A stretch of 64,000 nucleotides of DNA from Kitasatospora sp. MAA4 (GTDB taxonomy: Bacteria > Actinomycetota > Actinomycetes > Streptomycetales > Streptomycetaceae). Shown here in pieces: positions 58,827-64,000 of the stretch. The notes under the pieces are model-generated. The model searched no databases, was not told where the DNA came from, and was given only the letters and a program-made list of their open reading frames with translations. Made by a program: the position numbers and the translations under genes. Positions within the stretch are counted from its first letter, which is position 1, and each line of letters opens with the position of its first letter. The stretch is from NCBI RefSeq assembly GCF_029893355.1, contig NZ_JARZAI010000028.1:35430-99429 (forward strand). Direction: 5' to 3'.

Positions 58827-59723
58827 GTGAAGACGTACGACTGGAGCCGGACGAGGATCTACCTGGCCGGCTCGCTCGCCCTGGCCGCCGCGATCAGCGG
58901 CTGCGGCAGCAGTGGCGGCGCCAGGTCCGCGCCGGGTGCGCTGTCGCCCGCGGCCTCCGCGCAGCCCGTGCAGACGGCGCTGCCGCCAGTGCCCAAGTCC
59001 TCGGCTCCGGCAGGCGCCGCCGGCGCCGCGGCCTGGGCCAAGTGGAAGCTCCAGCCGATGCAGCCGGCCCCGCCGGCCCCGGCGGACAAGCCCGTCAAGC
59101 TCACCAAGACCGGTGCCGTCCCGGTGATCAGCGCGATCCCGACCACCGACAAGGTGGTCTTCGTGACGATCGACGACGGCGCGGAGAAGGACCCCAAGTT
59201 CATCGAGATGATGAACGACCTCAAGGTCCCGATCACGATGTTCCTGATGGACGACGCCATCAAGAACGACTACGGCTACTTCAAGCCACTTCAGGCACAG
59301 GGCAACCTGATCCAGAACCACACGCTGCACCACCCGGCGATGAGCACCAAGTCGGCCGAGCAGCAGAAGACCGAGGTCTGCGGCGACCAGCAGGTGCTGA
59401 CCCAGCAGTACGGCGCCGCGCCCTTCCTGTTCCGCCCGCCCTACGGCGACGGCGCGCACACCCCGACGCTCAACACCGCCGTCCAGCAGTGCGGTCCGCG
59501 TGCCGTCGTGCTGTGGCACGAGACCATGCAGATCCACGACATGCAGTACCAGACGGGCGACAAGAAGCTGAAGCCCGGCGACATCATCCTGGCGCACTTC
59601 CGCGGTCCCAAGGACCTCAAGGGCGAGACGATGACCGAGATGTTCGGCGAACTGCTCAGCCGTATCCAGGAGCAGGGCTTCTCGGTGGCCCGCCTCGAGG
59701 ACTACATCCAGCCACCCGCCTAG
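58827..59723 (+). CDS. Polysaccharide deacetylase-family lipoprotein
   Basis: 298 residues from GTG 58827 (GGGGAG nine bases upstream); the longer frame would spoil the signal. Lipoprotein signal with lipobox ISGC (Cys26), then a Pro/Ala linker to ~95. NodB domain: TIDDG (115-119; metal Asp117/118), HTLHHP (metal His165, His169), RPPYG (203-207), LWHETMQIHD and DIILAHF. Expected to de-N-acetylate a cell-wall or surface glycan outside the cell. Motif 1 has Ile for the usual Phe. Convergent with the methyltransferase, 3 bp apart. Confidence 0.93.
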   Translation: MKTYDWSRTRIYLAGSLALAAAISGCGSSGGARSAPGALSPAASAQPVQTALPPVPKSSAPAGAAGAAAWAKWKLQPMQPAPPAPADKPVKLTKTGAVPVISAIPTTDKVVFVTIDDGAEKDPKFIEMMNDLKVPITMFLMDDAIKNDYGYFKPLQAQGNLIQNHTLHHPAMSTKSAEQQKTEVCGDQQVLTQQYGAAPFLFRPPYGDGAHTPTLNTAVQQCGPRAVVLWHETMQIHDMQYQTGDKKLKPGDIILAHFRGPKDLKGETMTEMFGELLSRIQEQGFSVARLEDYIQPPA

Positions 59724-59726
59724 GCC

Positions 59727-60896
59727 CTAGCCCGCCGGCTGCCCCAGCAGCATCACCGGGGTGGTGCCGATCCGGGTCATGAAGACGGTCGCCGTGTTCG
59801 GGCCCTCGGGCTTGAGCGCGCGGCGCAGCTCCTCCGGGGTCAGGCCGATGCCGCGCTTCTTGATCACCACGGTGCCCACCCCGCGCTTGCGCAGCAGGGA
59901 CTTGAGCTTCTTGATGTTGAACGGCAGCTGGTCGGTGATCTCGTACGCATGGGCGTAGGGGGTCGGGACCAGCTGGTCGGACGTCAGGTAGGCGATCATC
60001 GGGTCGATCAGCGTGCCGCCGACCTGCTCGGCGACCTCGGCGACCAGGTGGGCGCGGATCACCGCGCCGTCCGGCTCGTAGAGGTAGCGCCGGGTCGGGC
60101 CCGCCGCCGGGTCGGGCAGTCGGCCGCCGGTCAGCGTGCGGTCGCCGGGGAGCAGGGTGGCCCGGTGCGGTTCGGCGGCCTTGGTGCCGAACCAGAGCAC
60201 CGCCTCCTTCACGTCCCCGTGGTCGGAGACCCACTCGGCCTCGGCGTCCTCGGGCACCAGGTCGTGCGGGATGCCGGGCGCCACCTTGAGCGCGCCGAAC
60301 GGGGTCCGGCGACCGGCCTCGACGGCCCAGGAGAGCGGCGGGGAGTAGGCCGAGGGGTCGAAGACCCTGCCCTTGGAGGTGCGCCGGGCGGGGTCGGTGA
60401 AGACCGCGTCGAAGCCGGTGACGTCCACCTCGGTGACGTCGGCGCAGCGCACCTCGATCCGGTCGGCGAGGCCGAGCGCCGCGGCGTTGGCGGCGGCGGC
60501 CGCGCAGGCCAGCGGGTCGCGGTCGACGGCCAGCACCTCGATCCCGGCCCGGGCCAGCGCGATCGCGTCGCCGCCGATGCCGCCGCACAGGTCTGCCAGC
60601 CGCCGTACGCCCAGCGCCGCGAAGCGCTGCGCCCGCCAGTCGGCCACGCTGCGCCGGGTGGACTGCTCGACGCCGTTGGGGGTGAAGTACATCGAGTCGG
60701 CGTCCTCGCCGAACTTCGCCCGGGCACGCTGGCGCAGCAGCGCCTGCGCGAGCGCGGCGGAGACCAGCTCGGCGGGGTGCTCGCGGCGCAGCCGGGTGGC
60801 CAGCGCCAGCTCCTCGCCGGGGGCGTACTCGCGCAGCTCGGCCAGCAGCTGCCGGCCCGCGTCGGTCAGCAGGGCCTCAAAGATCTCGGTCTCCAC
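59727..60896 (-). CDS. Class I SAM-dependent methyltransferase with THUMP-like C-terminus
   Basis: 389 residues from GTG 60896 (leaderless: GACAAT 6 bp upstream); the longer frame runs into the CIRCE region. SAM motif I LADLCGGIGGDAIALA, acidic motif AVDRDPLAC, then VFTDPARR. The C-terminus KKRGIGLTPEELRRALKP...TPVMLLGQ matches the THUMP-like domain of this actinobacterial family. The substrate is probably RNA or a nucleotide, but is unknown. Confidence 0.85.
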   Translation of the reverse strand: METEIFEALLTDAGRQLLAELREYAPGEELALATRLRREHPAELVSAALAQALLRQRARAKFGEDADSMYFTPNGVEQSTRRSVADWRAQRFAALGVRRLADLCGGIGGDAIALARAGIEVLAVDRDPLACAAAAANAAALGLADRIEVRCADVTEVDVTGFDAVFTDPARRTSKGRVFDPSAYSPPLSWAVEAGRRTPFGALKVAPGIPHDLVPEDAEAEWVSDHGDVKEAVLWFGTKAAEPHRATLLPGDRTLTGGRLPDPAAGPTRRYLYEPDGAVIRAHLVAEVAEQVGGTLIDPMIAYLTSDQLVPTPYAHAYEITDQLPFNIKKLKSLLRKRGVGTVVIKKRGIGLTPEELRRALKPEGPNTATVFMTRIGTTPVMLLGQPAG

Positions 60897-60902
60897 CCGC
60901 CC

Positions 60903-60908
60903 ATTGTC
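60903..60908 (-). promoter_or_regulatory. Candidate -10 of the leaderless methyltransferase promoter
   Basis: GACAAT on the minus strand, 6 bases before GTG 60896; same layout as coaA. Confidence 0.4.
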
Positions 60909-60962
60909 CCCGGCGGCGACGCGCCCGGGCACACCGGTCACAGCGAAACCATGGGCGCGCCG

Positions 60963-60989
60963 TTGGCACTCTGGTTGACTGAGTGCTAA
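60963..60989 (+). promoter_or_regulatory. CIRCE operator 1 (HrcA site)
   Basis: TTGGCACTC-N9-GAGTGCTAA, one mismatch from the CIRCE consensus. It overlaps the groES -35. Confidence 0.95.
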
Positions 60990-61003
60990 CCGCGGCCTAT
61001 GGT
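60975..61003 (+). promoter_or_regulatory. groES-groEL1 promoter
   Basis: TTGACT (60975-60980), 17-bp spacer, TATGGT (60998-61003). The -35 lies in CIRCE 1 and the expected start is within CIRCE 2, so HrcA would block both binding and clearance. Confidence 0.85.
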
Positions 61004-61008
61004 CGTTC

Positions 61009-61036
61009 CTGGCACTCCCCCCAGGGAGAGTGCTAA
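61009..61036 (+). promoter_or_regulatory. CIRCE operator 2 (HrcA site), 10-bp spacer
   Basis: CTGGCACTC, then 10 bp, then GAGTGCTAA. The right arm is perfect. The left arm has two changes and the spacer is one longer than the usual nine. Confidence 0.85.
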
Positions 61037-61132
61037 CGCGACAGAGCAGGTCTGACCCCCGCGACGGCAGACCGGCAGACGTCGCCACCTACCTGTAAGA
61101 CAACCCCGTAATCTCCGAAGGGGAACTCGGAC

Positions 61133-61441
61133 GTGACCACCGCCAGCAGCAAGGTTGCCATCAAGCCGCTTGAGGACCGCATTGTGGTCCAGCCGCTCGA
61201 CGCCGAGACCACCACGGCCTCCGGCCTGGTTATCCCGGACACCGCCAAGGAGAAGCCCCAGGAGGGCGTTGTCCTGGCCGTCGGCCCGGGCCGCTTCGAG
61301 GACGGCCAGCGTCTTCCGCTCGATGTCGCCGTCGGCGACGTCGTCCTGTACTCCAAGTACGGCGGCACCGAGGTGAAGTACGCGGGCGAGGAGTACCTCG
61401 TCCTCTCGGCTCGCGACGTTCTCGCCATCATCGAGAAGTAA
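61133..61441 (+). CDS. groES: Co-chaperonin GroES
   Basis: 102 residues, GTG start after GAAGGGGAA. Heptameric lid of GroEL. KVAIKPLEDRIVVQPLDAET, mobile loop ETTTASGLVIPDTAKEK and EGVVLAVGPG are typical. Leader of ~120 nt after the CIRCE-controlled promoter. Confidence 0.98.
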   Translation: MTTASSKVAIKPLEDRIVVQPLDAETTTASGLVIPDTAKEKPQEGVVLAVGPGRFEDGQRLPLDVAVGDVVLYSKYGGTEVKYAGEEYLVLSARDVLAIIEK

Positions 61442-61561
61442 GCAAGTCCGGCGGGCCAGCCGCCCGCCACCTCGCCTCGCCCCGGATCCGTGTCAGCACT
61501 GACAGGGGCCCGGGGCGCGGTTGTTGGCTCACGTAGCGCAGAAACCCAAGGAAACGGAACC

Positions 61562-63193
<1,632 letters not shown>

Positions 63194-63206
63194 GTACGTA
63201 CGTTCG

Positions 63207-63243
63207 AGGCCCGGCACCCCTGCTCAGCGGGGGTGCCGGGCCT
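63207..63243 (+). terminator. groESL terminator
   Basis: Perfect 14-bp stem (63207-63220 / 63230-63243) ending CCTT, 14 bp past the groEL1 stop. Confidence 0.9.
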
Positions 63244-63290
63244 TCGGCGTACCCGGGCCCGCGCGGTACGGGGACGGGCTCTCGGGGGCG

Positions 63291-63296
63291 TAGCGT
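63291..63296 (+). promoter_or_regulatory. Candidate -10 of the leaderless LysR-gene promoter
   Basis: TAGCGT, 6 bases before ATG 63303; no Shine-Dalgarno. Confidence 0.4.
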
Positions 63297-63302
63297 GAAC
63301 GC

Positions 63303-64000
63303 ATGATCGAGGCTCGCCATCTCCGTGTCCTGCGGGCCGTCGCCCGCACCGGCTCCTTCTCCGCCGCCGCTCGCGAACTGGGATGCACCCAGCCGGCGGT
63401 CAGCCAGCAGATGAAGGCGCTGGAGAAGTCGGTGCAGCTGCCCCTGGTGGTCCGGGTCGGCCGCGGCATGCAGCTGAGCGAGGCCGGCCAGGTGCTGCTG
63501 AAGCACGCCACCGGGATCCTGGCCGGCCTCTCGGCCGCCGAGGAGGAGGTGGCGGCGATCGCCGGCCTGCGGGCCGGACGGGTGCGCCTGGTGTCGTTCC
63601 CGACCGCGAGTTCCACTCTTGTGCCGCCCGCTGTCGCCCGGCTGCGGGGCGCCCATCCGGGGGTCCGCGTGTCGCTGGTGGAGGCCGAGCCGCCGGAGTC
63701 GCTGGCGATGCTGCGCGGCGGCGAGTGCGAGATCGCGCTGGCCTTCCGCTACCCGGACGCGCTGTCGGCGCCGGCTGTCTCCGTGCCGGGGGCCCTTGCG
63801 CACGGGGGCACCCGGGCGGCGCGGGCCGAGGCGACGTTGGGGGCCCGCGCGCCGGGGGGCGCCCCCGCCCCCCGGGGGGGGCCGCCCCGGGGGCACCACC
63901 CCCGGGGCTTTTCGCCGCCGCCCCCCCCACCCGCCACGCCGGGGGGGGGGGCCGCCCGCGGCCGCCCCCCCCACCGTGCTTCTCGGCGTACAGGGGCTAG
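63303..64000 (+). CDS. LysR-family transcriptional regulator, N-terminal part (3' end cut and corrupted)
   Basis: Opens with a LysR winged helix: IEARHLRVLRAVARTGSFSAAARELG, CTQPAVSQQMKALEKSV, VGRGMQLSEAGQVLL (residues 1-60), followed by the linker helix and the start of the effector domain (VRLVSFPTASSTLVPPAVARLR...ALAFRYPDAL). From about base 63780 (residue ~160) the translation turns into Gly/Pro/Arg runs with no family resemblance, although no stop appears. The sequence there looks wrong rather than biological. Target genes and effector unknown. Confidence 0.85.
   Translation, partial: MIEARHLRVLRAVARTGSFSAAARELGCTQPAVSQQMKALEKSVQLPLVVRVGRGMQLSEAGQVLLKHATGILAGLSAAEEEVAAIAGLRAGRVRLVSFPTASSTLVPPAVARLRGAHPGVRVSLVEAEPPESLAMLRGGECEIALAFRYPDALSAPAVSVPGALAHGGTRAARAEATLGARAPGGAPAPRGGPPRGHHPRGFSPPPPPPATPGGGAARGRPPHRASRRTGA

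Overview
The window is chromosomal DNA of a high-GC actinobacterium, almost certainly Streptomycetaceae (Streptomyces, Kitasatospora or a close relative). This rests on GTG and TTG starts, strong GC bias at third codon positions, many leaderless promoters, tandem CIRCE operators before groES-groEL1, zinc-binding (C+) S14 and L36, and the gene order rpsL-rpsG-fusA-tuf, S10, spc, alpha, truA, rplM-rpsI, glmM, coaA, glmS, acpS, nnr, alr, tsaE, tsaB, rimI, tsaD, groES-groEL1. No rRNA, tRNA, CRISPR array, prophage or intact transposase was found.

Layout. (1) 1-5634: accessory block with a Sir2 deacylase (5' end outside the window), a cytochrome P450, two convergent ADP-ribosylglycohydrolase paralogues, a DUF2786 protein and a DUF1707/DUF4190 membrane protein. 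(2) 5652-10412: str operon. (3) 10489-23576: a surface-polysaccharide locus lying between tuf and rpsJ. It holds the four dTDP-L-rhamnose genes, a DUF2304 + GT2 pair, a second GT2, a MOP-type flippase, a membrane GT-C-like protein fused to a seven-bladed beta-propeller, and two more multi-spanning GT-C-like proteins. (4) 23577-34088: S10 operon, with a long structured leader, and spc operon, with a separate promoter and leader before rpsH and a strong terminator after rplO. (5) 34209-41153: secY-adk, map, mscL with a zinc-ribbon tail, infA-rpmJ-rpsM-rpsK, rpoA-rplQ. (6) 41187-50118: truA, an ABC-F ATPase, rplM-rpsI, glmM, coaA, glmS and a Uma2-type nuclease. (7) 50261-60896: acpS, nnr, alr, an alpha/beta hydrolase, a 245-bp MITE-like element, the t6A genes tsaE/tsaB/tsaD with rimI, an iron-box micro-ORF, a polysaccharide deacetylase lipoprotein and a methyltransferase. 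(8) 60963-63243: HrcA/CIRCE-controlled groES-groEL1. (9) 63303-64000: a LysR regulator running off the end, where the last ~220 bases look unreliable.

How the genes fit together. Most of the window is translation machinery plus linked housekeeping: ribosomal proteins, elongation and initiation factors, RNA polymerase alpha, SecY, N-terminal Met removal, t6A tRNA modification, S18 acetylation, wall precursors through GlmM/GlmS/Alr, and coenzyme A through CoaA/AcpS. The parts most worth following up are the rhamnose-polysaccharide locus with its GT-propeller fusion, the sirtuin/ADP-ribosylhydrolase block, the MITE-like element before tsaE, the iron-box micro-ORF with a 21-bp in-frame repeat, and the set of leaderless starts with a -10 hexamer 6-7 bases before the start codon.
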